A stretch of 64,000 bases of DNA from Glycine soja (taxonomy: Eukaryota > Streptophyta > Magnoliopsida > Fabales > Fabaceae): contig NC_041020.1 of assembly GCF_004193775.1 (NCBI RefSeq), positions 50,385,097 to 50,449,096 of the forward strand, given 5' to 3'. Positions 1-13,000 of the stretch are shown one piece after another. The first letter of the stretch is position 1, and each line of letters starts with the position of its first letter. Position numbers and translations under genes: made by a program. The notes beneath the pieces were generated by a model that was given only the letters and a program-made list of their open reading frames with translations, was not told where the DNA came from and searched no databases.

Positions 1-1526
1 TTTTTCATAGACAACCTAAAAATCTATTTTTTTTCAATCATGTAAATAGAGCATTTTACTTTGTATTCTTCACAGTATAATCAATCGTAGGCAGCAATGA
101 ATAAAGAATTTAACTGACTTGGGAAAATCTTAAACATACCAATATTTGGGATATTTAAGTGCAAGAAGGAGAGATAAAGAGGAAAAAAAAAATAAGAGAT
201 GAAGTAATAGATATAATAAATAATGTAATAGAAAATAAAGAGTGGGATAAAGAAAAATAACTCATAAGCTAAAACAAAATTTTAGTTCTTTATTTATATT
301 TTTGTTTTAATTTAGTACTTAAATTTTATGTGTTACATTATACTAGTTCTTTCGTCACACGTGATAAATTGTGAAATATGACATGTGGTATGGAATAGTA
401 ATCATTAATGAAAATTGATATTATTTAAGAGATAAAAATAAAAATTTAAAAACTTAAGAGATTATATTGTCACAAAAAATATAATAATTAATGAAGTTTA
501 CATAGGTGAAAAAATCCATAATTTTGGCAAGCTTGGGCAATCTGTTGGATGATGTGGGAGCGATTGGGGCCATGAAGGTCTTGAAGATGAATGAGAGGGT
601 TGGACGGTCAGCAAGTGGCCTGATGAAATTAGAGGGACCCTACTTCAAAGTTCAAAGCAGTACTGGCTTTTGGGTCATGTTATTGCTGTCCATTGATTCA
701 ACCACTTTGCTAATGCTACCTCTCTAGCTATAGAATACAAATACCCTCCTCTACCTCTAGCTTTTATTTATAGGAACCGAGTAACGTGAAAGAAATTCAA
801 TTTTCCTATATTACTAATAACAGGTATTGGTTCGCATAAGAGGCTTTATAAACTCTTTTTAAAATAGGTTAAATTAGTTCATTATTTCCTATAATACAAA
901 TATTGTTTTTTAGGTTAAATTAGTAAATTTTAAAATCGATTCAATTTGATATAATTATATAAACTAAATCAATAGTTTTAAATCACTACGTCAAGACTGC
1001 TCAACTCAAATTAATTTATAAGACGAGATCAAATTGAATAAATTTTAAAATTAGAGGACCAAATTAATAAAAAAAAAACTAAAAGACTCAATTTAATTAA
1101 TTTTTAAAATTAAAAGATTAAATTGAAAAGAAAAAAAATCAAATCAAACTTAAAAAATAAATTAAAGTAATAATAAACTAATTTAACCATATGTCTTATA
1201 AACAAAATCTCTCAAATAATAAATATCAAAAGGAATATATTATTACAAAAAATTGACCGTCCATTGGTTGGCAGATAGAGCTTCGAAGTTGGTACAATTT
1301 CCTACTGTGGGAATTAGTTCCATTCTTCGTAACCGTCCAATAACATTACAAACTATATTTATTAAATATAATATATAGTATGTAGTATAATTATTAACAA
1401 TAAAAATTACTAAGATATAAGCTATTACTATTAATATATATTTCCGTGTTCTGTTTTTAAATATATTTTCAACTAATTATTTTTTAAAAAACAACGAAGG
1501 TTTTAATTTATAAAAATAGCATTAGA

Positions 1527-1575
<49 letters not shown>

Positions 1576-2100
1576 GTTTAATAAATGTTGTAATCAATAT
1601 ATTAAAGGTAGCATTGACTGTTCTACATCATTAAATAGTGTATTTATTAAATATTATGTATGGTTTCTTCTAAATTTTTTTATAGAATATGTTTTAGGCC
1701 AACCCAATTTAAGTGTATTCATTTATTTAAAGACAGCCGGTCATTACTACACTTATAATTTAAGACATAATTTAATTTTAACTTGAAATAGAATAAGTTT
1801 CATATTGGACTAACAGTTAAAAAATCGTTTTTGAGTTAAATGTATTTGCTCCAAAAAAGAAGAAAAAGAAGTTAAATGTATTTAATTATATTATATTATA
1901 ATTGTTTTCGTAATTATTTAAAAAAAACATTCTTTTATTTAAAATTTAAATTTGATCAGATTATAATTAAATTGGTTGAAATTAGATTGTAGATTTAAAT
2001 TAAACAAAAAGTGTTACAATTGTATGTCTGGTGCTTAGATTATTATCATCGAGAAACAAATCTAAATTGAGCCATGGAACGCACAGCAAGTAACGAACCG
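1..2100. other. AT-rich upstream intergenic DNA, no gene supported
   Basis: No credible gene is visible. The stretch is AT-rich with many stop codons in all frames. A short, more GC-rich island at about 510-730 can be read as a 73-codon frame, but I recognise no domain in it and see no splice or leader structure, so I do not call it a gene. It could be a decayed exon or transposon piece. The region ends at the putative LHY promoter. Confidence 0.6.
1531..1573. repeat. (AT)n microsatellite
   Basis: About 21 uninterrupted AT dinucleotide units, likely to vary in length between accessions. Confidence 0.95.
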
Positions 2101-2160
2101 TGAAGAGAGACGCTCCGTGCGGCGGTGTGATTGGACGAAGCCGTTGCCGCGCAACTTGAG

Positions 2161-2170
2161 GGCCCCACGT
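2161..2170 (+). promoter_or_regulatory. Candidate TCP site overlapping an ACGT core, LHY promoter
   Basis: GGCCCCACGT fits the class I TCP consensus GGNCCCAC and overlaps a CACGT core of the type bound by bZIP/bHLH factors. It lies in a GC-richer stretch (2080-2240) upstream of the LHY leader. In Arabidopsis the TCP factor CHE binds a related site in the CCA1 promoter, so a clock role is plausible. This is a motif match only, with no functional evidence. Confidence 0.35.
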
Positions 2171-2340
2171 ATGACAGCTGGCGGCGCTTTTACGGACTGA
2201 AAACAATGGCGTCGGAGTTTGTGGATGAGATTTCAGTTGAGGGGAGAAGGCCCCAAAAAACAATATTAAAGGATTCAGGAAAAGTGCATTAACCACTAAA
2301 TTGATGCCACTTGTCACAATCCCTTGCACACTTAGCAGCC

Positions 2341-3269
2341 TCCAAGTAAAACGACACCTTCGTTTTCATCCCAGGAAATTCTAGTGGCTGAGATTGCTTC
2401 TCACTGTTGAACAGTTGGCTGTGCTTGCTTCTGTTCCTTGTAGTTGAAGTCGCTCCCCCTCATTCTTCCTTTTCTACTTGCCACTGTTTCCTATTCGTCA
2501 TTGCCGCAAATGAATTCCGTCGCTTCTCATGCATGATCGCACCTTCAACTCTCTTCTTCTTCACCATGGCTTTACTTCAAGGTATTTTTCTCTTCCTTTC
2601 TTTTTCTTTTTTAAATTTATTCAGTTTCCCCTCTTTTTGGTTACCGAGAAAATTTAATCGCCGGAAACTGCAAAACGACTGAATAACTTTTCCGATTTGA
2701 ATATATCATGTATGCTGAGTTAACCTCTCTGATTAAGTATTCTCGGCAACCAAATAGGAGAACGGAACTTGGAGTTTAGTGGCAGAGATATTAATTTTGA
2801 AGTGAAATTACAAGTTAGAACGTGCAAGTTCCAAGTGTTGCTGTGATATATATACTAATTGTAGTTGTTTCCGCGTTTGAAAGGTTTTGGCGCTGTGGAG
2901 TTCGTTTTGGTGAGGATTCTGATTAAAGAGTTTTCTTTTATTCTTTCGGAGAAGCGTCTCTGTTGCGGTGGATTCTTAAAATTTGCTAAATCTTTTTTTC
3001 TCTATTACTATCCTGCGTGTGGCTTGTGATTGGAATGCTTAGAGTTATAATTGCTGTTACCAAACAGAGACGGATCTCTACCTATTGTTCTTGCTTTCTG
3101 TTTCTTTTGCAGTAGCATCACCTTATCATCAGCTTCTGCTTGCTTTCACCACAACGGCCTCACTATTTGGTGTGTTCCATGTCACAAAAAACGAAAGGAG
3201 ATATTCCTTTTACCCACTCCTCGTCAGGGAAGATCTGAAGCAGCGCTAGCTAGCAGCACACGTCCTCTA
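2341..3269 (+). other. LHY: LHY 5' leader with a leader intron (inferred)
   Basis: Sequence upstream of the LHY start codon reads as a spliced leader. A donor follows position 2581 (CAAG then gtattt), and a good acceptor after a pyrimidine-rich tract ends at 3112 (tttgcag), giving a leader intron of about 531 bp and a second leader exon from 3113 that runs into the coding start at 3270. The transcription start is not visible; 2300-2400 is a guess. More leader introns are possible. Confidence 0.5.
2566..3249 (+). CDS. Upstream ORF in the LHY leader, 50 codons after splicing
   Basis: If the leader intron 2582-3112 is removed, an ATG at 2566 opens a frame that crosses the junction and stops with TAG at 3247-3249, 20 nt before the LHY start. 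It encodes a 50-residue peptide beginning MALLQVASP and ending REDLKQR. Its start context (cacc-ATG-G) is stronger than that of the main start (tcta-ATG-G, C at -3), so it could limit LHY translation. I recognise no family. The frame depends on the inferred leader splice; without splicing it reads through the donor into the intron. Confidence 0.4.
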
Positions 3270-6200
3270 ATGGACGCCGACTCCTCTGGAGAAGAAGTGC
3301 TTATTAAAGTTAGTCAACTTTATTGTGGTAGATTAATGGCAAACTTCGATTCCTGAAAGGGAATTAATAGTTGTCATTATTATTATGTTCAATTGATGAT
3401 ATGGTTCCTACTTTATGATTTTTCCCTATACGATTTAGTCCTTACACACAGATACAATGATATAAGTTATGTTTTGGACCTGCCATTAATATATTCAACG
3501 TGATTGACAGTATTGTCAAAATTGCGATTTTTTTAACCGTGTAAAGTCTCTACAATTTTTTTTTTTGGCAATTTAAACCGTTTCAAAATTTTTGTTATGG
3601 AGCAAGGTTTTAAAAAATTGTTTGACACAATTTTGGCTGCAAGTCAAGTTTTTGGAGTGTCGGCTGCAATTGTGGTTGCAATGATGGTATTTGTATGAAA
3701 TTTCCTGCAATATCATGAAATGCAACAAAACCGTGACCGCAACTGCAATTTAAAATGTTGTTGTGAAAGAAATAAACAGCAATTTGTTGCGATTCTACAC
3801 TTACACTTTTAGAATATTTTTGTAGTGGTCTTAACAATAGCACCACAACCAAGTTAACAATATCAAAACTCGAGTGTAGGGACAAACATTACATTGGTCC
3901 GAAGGAAAGTCTCACGTTTGAGTATGATGAATGAAAATAATATGGTTGGGATAAAAGACTTCGTTAAAGGCCCAATTCATGTTTTCCGGCATAGATTAAT
4001 AATTGACAAAACTTATAAATATTTCACACTTATAACTTTGTAACAAAAAAGTAATATGCATGTGTAGAAACTAAAATTTATAGTTTTTTGGTATAGGAAA
4101 AAAATTGTAAAGTGGAAACAACTATATAGGCCAAAATATTAAATAAACCTTATTATTATTGTTGTTATTTTTATTATTATCTGAGTGGCTACTTGGCAAT
4201 TGTAGACAAGAAAGCCATATACTATCACAAAGCAAAGAGAACGATGGACAGAGGAGGAACATAACAGATTTCTAGAAGCCTTGAAGCTATACGGGCGAGC
4301 ATGGCAGCGCATAGAAGGCAATATTATGCTCACCATTAATACTTTATATATACTTCATATCTTCAGATGCATAAATGCATTTTAGATTGCCAAATAATCT
4401 TGATATCTAGCATACTAGAATATGTTAATAGGAAATTACAGAAACTGCTCTCTCTATTTGATTAAATCTGTATATAGGACTACTCTTTTTTCTCACGCCC
4501 CCTGCCCCCTTTTTTGGGGGTTTTAATTTTGTTGTGCAGAGCATATAGGAACAAAGACTGCTGTGCAAATCAGGAGTCATGCTCAGAAATTCTTTACAAA
4601 GGTAAATCCATACCTTCTCACCTGGGATTATTCATTGAAATTTTTGGTCCTATAATTCAAATTTATGCTTCATCTTGATTTGCTGCTGATTTATTAACCA
4701 ATTTGGTATTTTGTTTGATTCATAAAATTCCCATTCAATGGCAGAAAATAGTTCTGTATCTGAACTGGTGGATTTTAAACTATATTGGGGTTTGGTTTCT
4801 TAAACAAAAAACAAAAAAATTACAAAACACTTGCCTATTCCCCGCCTGATGTGTATATATATCACTATACATTATGGCTTATGCCTTACCTAAGAGTTTC
4901 CTTTGAATATCCTAATGAGTTTCCCTTGGAGGAGACATGAACTGTCTGATCACATGTATAGAGAAAGAGTAGTGTCAGATAATGTTTACCAACCAGCTTC
5001 TTTCATTCGTCACCAACATCTGCTGAAAGCTTTGCATTAGAAATCATTTAGGTGTCACGTGGATGGCTCCTGCAGTACCTGTTACTTTCAGGACTAGCAA
5101 ATCAAGTATATACTTTCCTTGAGAAAGAAATATACTCTTCTTGTCCCATGCCATGTCAATATCTAAGAAATGCTTCAAAGTACCCAGATCTTTAAGATGG
5201 AATTGTATCTATAGAAAAGAAGTTTCGTGGCATGATTTTCCATTAGGGAATGACTACTAGAGTTTCATGTAGAAGTGATCAGGAACCTTCTATGGTTTTC
5301 AAGAATTTAGGTTTCTTAAGTAAAAAAAAAAGGGTTTGAGTATTGATTTAGAGTTCAAACCCAAAAGGGTATGGTTCAGTGATTGGAATTCCAGAACTTG
5401 GATGCTAGCATGGCAGGCGATTTAGTTATGTATGTTCATAGACTAAATATTAGTAAACTGTTTGGAGATTGACTTTCTATAAAAAAGAATATAAATAATA
5501 ATTTAATGCTTTTAATAAATGAGTTCAGAGGGTTGTTCGCCAGCTGCAACAGTATCAATATGAACATAAATGCAATTTATTATTTTACCAAGAGATCTCT
5601 CTTAACAACTCCCCTGAAGTCCTTCTTAGTCTGCCTCTTCTCCTTTTTACACGACTATAAAAAATGCAATTTACTCTCCTCCCTGGAGTTTTCAGTGGCC
5701 TTTTGTGTACGCATTCAAACCACATTAACTGATTTTTTGTCATCTTTTTCTGTATTGGTGCTATACCAATATATCCTTGTATATAATTATTTTGTATCCT
5801 GTCCTTTCATATGTGGCCATATATCCATCTTAGCATTCTCATTTATGTAGTCCCACGTTTCTCCTATTGTTCCTTTACAACCCAACATTCACTATCATAG
5901 AGTATAGGCAGAGTATAGTAGTACAATAAAGCTTATATGTAATGAGGAAATAGTTAACACTTAACAAGACTTGAAAGGCTCCTGTTCATTTTTTACAGCC
6001 TTTACTATTACCTTTACTAATGCTGAAATTATAGTACACGCCCTTACTAATGATAAAATGTGCTGAAAATTTTTAGCTTAGGCGAAGAGAATGTGAAGGA
6101 TATAACATCAGACTTGGGCATTCAAGTGATTTACATTTTCTGATGCATCTATGGTTACTGTATAAGGTTCAAGTAAATAACATTGAGTTTTCGTGCTGAA

Positions 6201-9200
6201 CCCTTTTGTTGTCTATATTGAAGAGACAAGGGGTTCAATGCTTTGATGGAGTACACAAAGGCAATGAAGACATCTGACAACAAATTGATTTTAAAGAAGT
6301 TAAAAAGACAAGGGGGACTGGTTTGGGCAAGTAGTCAGTATGATTGCTTGGTCAAACCAGTCCCCCTTTTTTTTTGTCCAACTGCACTACTATTTGTGCC
6401 ATTTGTCAGATATAGAATAGAACCACATATCAAAGCAATGAAAAGTACGATAAATACATGCATATTTGGAGAACCTTTACTTATGTGAAAATATGATTTG
6501 TATAGAGATCTTTAACAATATTAGTGAGCTGAATGAGATTTCATTTATCTGAACAATAATGGCTGAAAGAATTGATCATATTCCAAATATTTAATGTTGT
6601 TAATGCTAGGTAGTCACGGTGAATCCCCGCTGAGATAAGTGTTCATTCTCTAACTGCTTTAAGCTAACGCTAAAATATTAATAAGGGAAAAGTCTAATTT
6701 ACCTCTTCCAATTTAGGGTCATGTGCACTTTGGTCTGAAACTTTAGAAATGTGAAAATTTACCAACTTTCTAAACATCGTGATTTAGTCTTGTTTGATGT
6801 TCTGTCTAATCACCAATGAAAAGTAGCACACTGAAGTGAAATGGGCAAGTTCTTACCAATTTTATCCTTAATAGGCCATATTCCAAGCATGTGTGCCGCT
6901 GCACTTAAACCACCATCCTTTAGCAACCCTAGCACCAAAATCTTGCCAGCAACTGTCGTTGCACATGCCCTCACTTGATTGGTGCATGAGTCGTTTTTCC
7001 AGCGATCCCTCTACCACCCTTTCCTCAATTAGGAAACTTTTCTCTGGCCCTTTTTCAACTTCATTTCTCATGGCCTTCGACAGTTTCCCGTCAAAATCTA
7101 GTGTTGTGGTGACTTTTAATAATGTCTCGTTGATCCGATGAGAAAAATCAACCAACCAACTACAACACTAAGACTAGACAACAATCTAAGCTAGCTAATG
7201 TTGCTCAAATCATTGCCTTTGGAACCATTGAGGATGTTACTAATTGTGTCATTGATTACAATGATTTTCTCCTATTCAAGGCAGCCGAACAACCCATCTC
7301 ACCAATCGATGTCATTACTTAGTCTAATAGTCTTGGAGCCTTTTTTTCTTAGTCCTATTTTCTTGAACCTTGGATACTTGACTTTGGGGCTTCTGATAAT
7401 ATGACTGGTAACAAATCTCTTTTCTACCGTCTGTCTTATTTGGATTTTTTTTCTTCTTTTACCTTGGCAAATCTCGGATAAAAGTTCAAGGCATTGGTCA
7501 AACATATCCAATTCCTAACCTTTTCTTAAATTTTGTGCTTTTATGTTTCTAGTTGTCCTTCTAATTTAATATATATTAGAAAGCTCTCTCACACCTTCGA
7601 TTACTCTGTTATTTTTGTTAACAAGCATGTTCTTGTCCAAAATCAACATACCGGACGGACTACTAGAGCATGACATGAGTTGCGAGGATTATATCAACTT
7701 TCACCATCGATTGTTTGTTCCTTCTCAGGCTTTTGCACATTAGTGCTTAAGTCACCTTAGTTTAAAAAATTTCGTCTTCTAACTACAAGTCTTGTTAATT
7801 TGGAAAACATGTTCGCCATAGTTATGGTCATCGAGTTAATAAAACTGGTTTGTCACCTTTTGCTTTGGTTCATTCCAATATTTTTGGGTCTTGGTCGTTT
7901 CTATTCAACTTTTTGCTACTATTATTTGTCTCTTTCGTTGATGATTTTTCCCATTGCACTTGGTTAATGAAAAATTGTGTTGATGTTTTTTCCAGCTTTC
8001 AATGTTTCTCAATTTAATTTCAAAATCAATTTGATTCTCCTATTGAAATTTTAGGCACTGATAACGCTTGTGAATATGTCTTCCCAGTTTCATTTCTTTT
8101 TTACTTCACAAGGTATTATTCATCAAACATCTTGTGCACACTCACCATGGCAAAATGGTGTTGCTGAAAGAAAGAATTGACACGTGATTGAAACAACTGG
8201 TATCATTCTTCCCCATAATTTTCTCTTTTGTTCCTGGGGTGATGCGCTTGTGACAACATGTTAATCAACTCCATGCCTTCCTTTGTTCTTCGCAACCCCG
8301 ATCCCTACTCTCTCTTTTATTCCTAATAGGATCTATACCTTGTTCCTCTCCATGTCTTTGGTTGCATGTTTTGTCCATGACCTCACTTTATGTAAATATA
8401 AGCTTTTTGTCTAATTTTTTTAAGAGAAAGGATCATCTTACTCAAAGAGTAATTCTATCCTCGTCTTCATCATTCATTTTCTTGAAATCTACTAATTAAG
8501 ATTACTTACTTATTATAATCATTAGATTCTAAGAAAATGAATGACGAAGATAAGTAGTAATGTGAAATAAATGAATCTCTCTTCATCTCTCGAATGTATT
8601 TTTATAGGCTACTCACGTCTCCTAATGGACTATTGTTATTTTTGTCCTCAACTTCAACCATATATAATTTTGTCCTCACCCCTTTTTTTCCTCTTCGACT
8701 GAACTTCATGCTAATTCCTTTGTGGACCCTCTAGATATTCCACATATTGTTCTGGCTTCAATCGTTGCTTTTGCTCCACCTCCTTTGCATACTTACCAAC
8801 AATGGACATAGATTCCAACAATACTTCAAATAGTATTTTTAATAATAAAAAAATGCAATATAAAATACTTAAAGGATGAAAAACAAAAAAATAATTTTAA
8901 AAGGATGAAAAGAAAAAAAAAGTACTAAATTATAAGATCTAAAGATATATTTAAACCAATATTTTATATTACACATATAAACATTTAAACAGATAATAAT
9001 AAAAATTCTTGATAAATAATAAGTCATAATTTACACGATTACCATCAATCTAGGAGAAATAAGAACATAGTAATAGTAATGAAGTAAAAAAATGAAAGAC
9101 TATGGTGAATTATTTTTAAAAAATAATAGCACCTTCAATCCTATACATATAAATAAATACTTAATTCATCTATACTAATAAAATTATTTAATTTTAATTA

Positions 9201-10008
9201 ATAATATATTTATTGCATATGCAAGGATAAAACTGCTTAATCCTTCCACGTATCTTCGTACAGTGAAGAGTCTTCCTGCATCAGGGTATGTTAGTTTTTT
9301 TAAAATTAATAATATCATAAATTTAAATATTATTCAAAATTAATCATAAGAATTAAATAATTTAAGTGACAATTATATCTAATGGTACTACGTGTAATTC
9401 AATAAATAATTTTTTCAAATGAGTGTGACTTAGGTCCCGTTTGGAAGAGCTTGTCAACAATTTATTTGTATTTATCTTATAACTTAAGTTCTTATGAAAG
9501 TGTTTGGGAGACCTTATGAAAATATCTTAATCTATAAGATGTTTTTAGCTTATTTTCATAAGCTCTCTAATATAGCTTATAGGAATAGTTTATGCAGAGC
9601 TTATGAAAAGATTAACCTTTCTTTGAGTCACCCCAAGATCAAAAATATTAAACACGTATTTTTTTATATTCTTTTTCGTTTCTTCCTTCGAATCAAATAT
9701 TTTATTTTATTCGTTTCTTAACTCAGATTAATATAAATATTAGTTCTAACACAAATCAAATTATAGCTATTTGTGGCTACTAAATTTATTTATTTTTTTA
9801 AGTGTTTCCTTGCTAAAAATATAATTTAATTAAATAAATTTATATTTTTGTATGTTGCTAGTAATTTCTTCTATACATTATTAGTAATTTTTTTGTGTTT
9901 CCTTCTACATTGTTGCGTACTGGTGAAGTTTTTATAATGGTATACTATTTTCATATACATATTTATAAACGTGAATGGTGAATTTTTTAAATTTATATAA
10001 TGATTTTA

Positions 10009-10061
<53 letters not shown>

Positions 10062-13000
10062 AATTTTAACACCTTAATTATATTTTAATCATGTTTTGAT
10101 TATTAAAAAATTTATTTATTAAAATTATTGATAAGTGTATGGTGTTTTTTCTGTGTCACTTAATTTTTTCAAATTTATGATACTTAAATCTTTGTTTTTA
10201 AAAATTAAGAGTACGCAAATTGTGATTAGTGATATTTATTTTTAATACTTTTGTGATACATACGCACACATAATGTGAGTATATTAGTTATTTAGTTGGT
10301 TTATATTTTTTATTTTATTTTGAAATATGAGTTATTTATTAATTTTTAAAAAGAGACAATATCTTTTAAGTGCTTAGGTAGATATGCATTCAAACATTTC
10401 AAAATTGTATAAGCGCTTATTCAAATATACATCCAAATACAAATAACTTATCGAATTTAATCACTTATAACATAAGTTAGTATATAATAATAGCTCAGTG
10501 AATATAGTCATTCTTTAAAAGGAAGAATATATTCAATTCTATGAGAAATGAGTAAATGCATCATAGATAGACTTTATAGAAAATTAAGGGTGTAAAAAGA
10601 AATTATTAATTAATATATTTAAAAGTAAATTTATGTTTCTTATAGAGTAAAATATCAAGTTAGTCCCTCACTTTTAGAGGCACTGTCAATTTGGTCTCTG
10701 AGATTTTAAAAATGTTAAAATAATCTTCGATTTTACATTCTGTTTGTCATGTTAGTCCCGACCATTAGTAATCTCTTAACATCGTTAGTAAATGTGTGAT
10801 GTGACACGTTAAGTGCCACCTGGATGTACACATGGAACTTCCACATCAGTTTCTTCTACTTGCCATGTACGGAGGGACTAAATTGATATTAAAGGGACTA
10901 AAATAACATAATTTAGGTGATCATCTTTTTTCCCAAAATGTTAAAACCCTAACGGCTATTTTAACATTCACGCTTTCATTCTATTTTTCCTCCTACTCAT
11001 ACTCAATCAATTCTTATTCTTCTCCTATTCATCTTTCTCCATCTTTGTAGTTCTTCTTCTATTATTTTGTGGTCTATCATGTCTGCTAATTCAAGCACAA
11101 GGGAGAATGCCACGTCAAACCGAGAACACACATCCTAGTAAAGGTACCTCCATGGTGTAGTACTAAGGTTATTTCCCACATCTTGTATAACCAAAGCACA
11201 ACAAACAGATATCACAACGCAACACGCGAATAAAAAAAAAATTAGCTAAACAGAATGCAAACACTAATAGAGAGCAAAAACAAAACAAATTGTGAACTAA
11301 AACAAACATAGGAAAAATAAAGTTACAAATCATGAATGCAAGTTTGTCAAGTAAGAATAACGCCTCAACAAATCAACTCATTCACCCCTAAAGCCCCTCT
11401 CATTCATTATTGGAACACACGCATCTCAAACAGAGAATACTTCATTCTCTCAAAAGCTTCACATCTCACACTATACCACTACGCTATTCTCAATAACCTC
11501 TTAAACCAAAATCTCAAACCCTTCACTCTCAAAAACTACTCCAATGGTTTAAACGCAAACAACAACGCGTTTGAATGATATAGTGCCGCCGATTCAACTA
11601 CGCTGGTTCAACACGAGAAGACCAAATGCAGTGAAAAACAAAACCCTTACTTCTACTGGAAAGTACCGATTGCGTCAATCAACACTGGAGGGTGACGATG
11701 ATCGATGTGGAACACACAAAAGCACTTATTGCGTCAATGAACAGTGAAGGGTGACGAAGAACGACAACCACCACCACTGGGAGAGCGATGATTGGCGTGG
11801 ACCTAGCACAGGAACGTTATCCTTCAACCATAGGAGGGAGAAAATGGTGAGAGGGAATACATCACGTTTTCAATTAGACTAAAAACTATTAAGGATCAAT
11901 TTGACATTGTATACAAATATTGACTCTTCATTTTACAATGTAACATTTAAAATTATGTCATATTAGTCCCTATGACATGACATTGCTTATTTCCCAATTA
12001 CGCTTGCTATGTGTTCGTCTAGGTGACACTTAACGTGTCACATCACACATTTACTAACGGTGTTAGAAGATTATTAACGGCAGGAAATAACGTGGCAAAC
12101 AGAATGTAAAGTCAAAGATCATTTTGATATTTTTTAAATTTCAGGGACCAAATTGACGGTGCCTCCAAAAGTGAGAAACTAATTTGATACTTTACTCGTT
12201 TCTTATATTTAGAACAAAGTTCTATTTTTATTTTATAAAAAATACTAAGAAATTGCTCTCACTTGTTTCTTGATACAAAGGATGCAAGGGGCAACAAATT
12301 AGATAAAAGTTTGTAAAATGTGAACTAAGAAGTTTAAGGGAAAAGGAAGAATGGAACATAGGGATAAAGATGTGTGTTTTTGAAATTTATATCATGCTAG
12401 TGATGCTGTTATGCTATATAGCACAAAAAGCAGTTATTTTGGGTACTATTTGCTATTGAAAATTTCTCTCTATTTGAATCCCATATCATCCTAACTCCTA
12501 AGGCTGCTCTGCTCCCTGTTCCAGTGTAGCCTGCTATTGACTAATATGAATTCCTACTACATAATGAAGATTATTTTTTTCTGGATTTAGTTCCGTGGAT
12601 TGCCCTTATATTGAGGAATTCTCAACATTAAAATTCCATTTGCTCTCTTTTATTTATTTATTTATTTTTATATCTATTTAGTGTCCATTTTAAGTTACAC
12701 GGGAGGAAAACATTATTAGTTCCTATGTGTTATTGTTTTATGAACTCATACTCTTGTTTTCCCCAACAGGACACATCAAACTACTAGTCTATTAGGAGAA
12801 AAGGAAAAGAGAAATGATAACTTTAATGAATTTATTCATAGAAATACTTTGACTGAAAATGGGTATCACTTTCAAGCTAGGATTTTGAATTTTTGATACC
12901 TCCAATTCCAATTCCAATTCACAGAGATGTAGCTAGCACAATCTTTCCACAGGAAGAATCAAACCTCCACTTAAAGGCAGTGACAGTGTGTTTTCTTTGA

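Noticed and set aside
506..727. 73-codon plus-strand frame
   Set aside because: The GC-richer island is noticeable, but no family is recognised on either strand.
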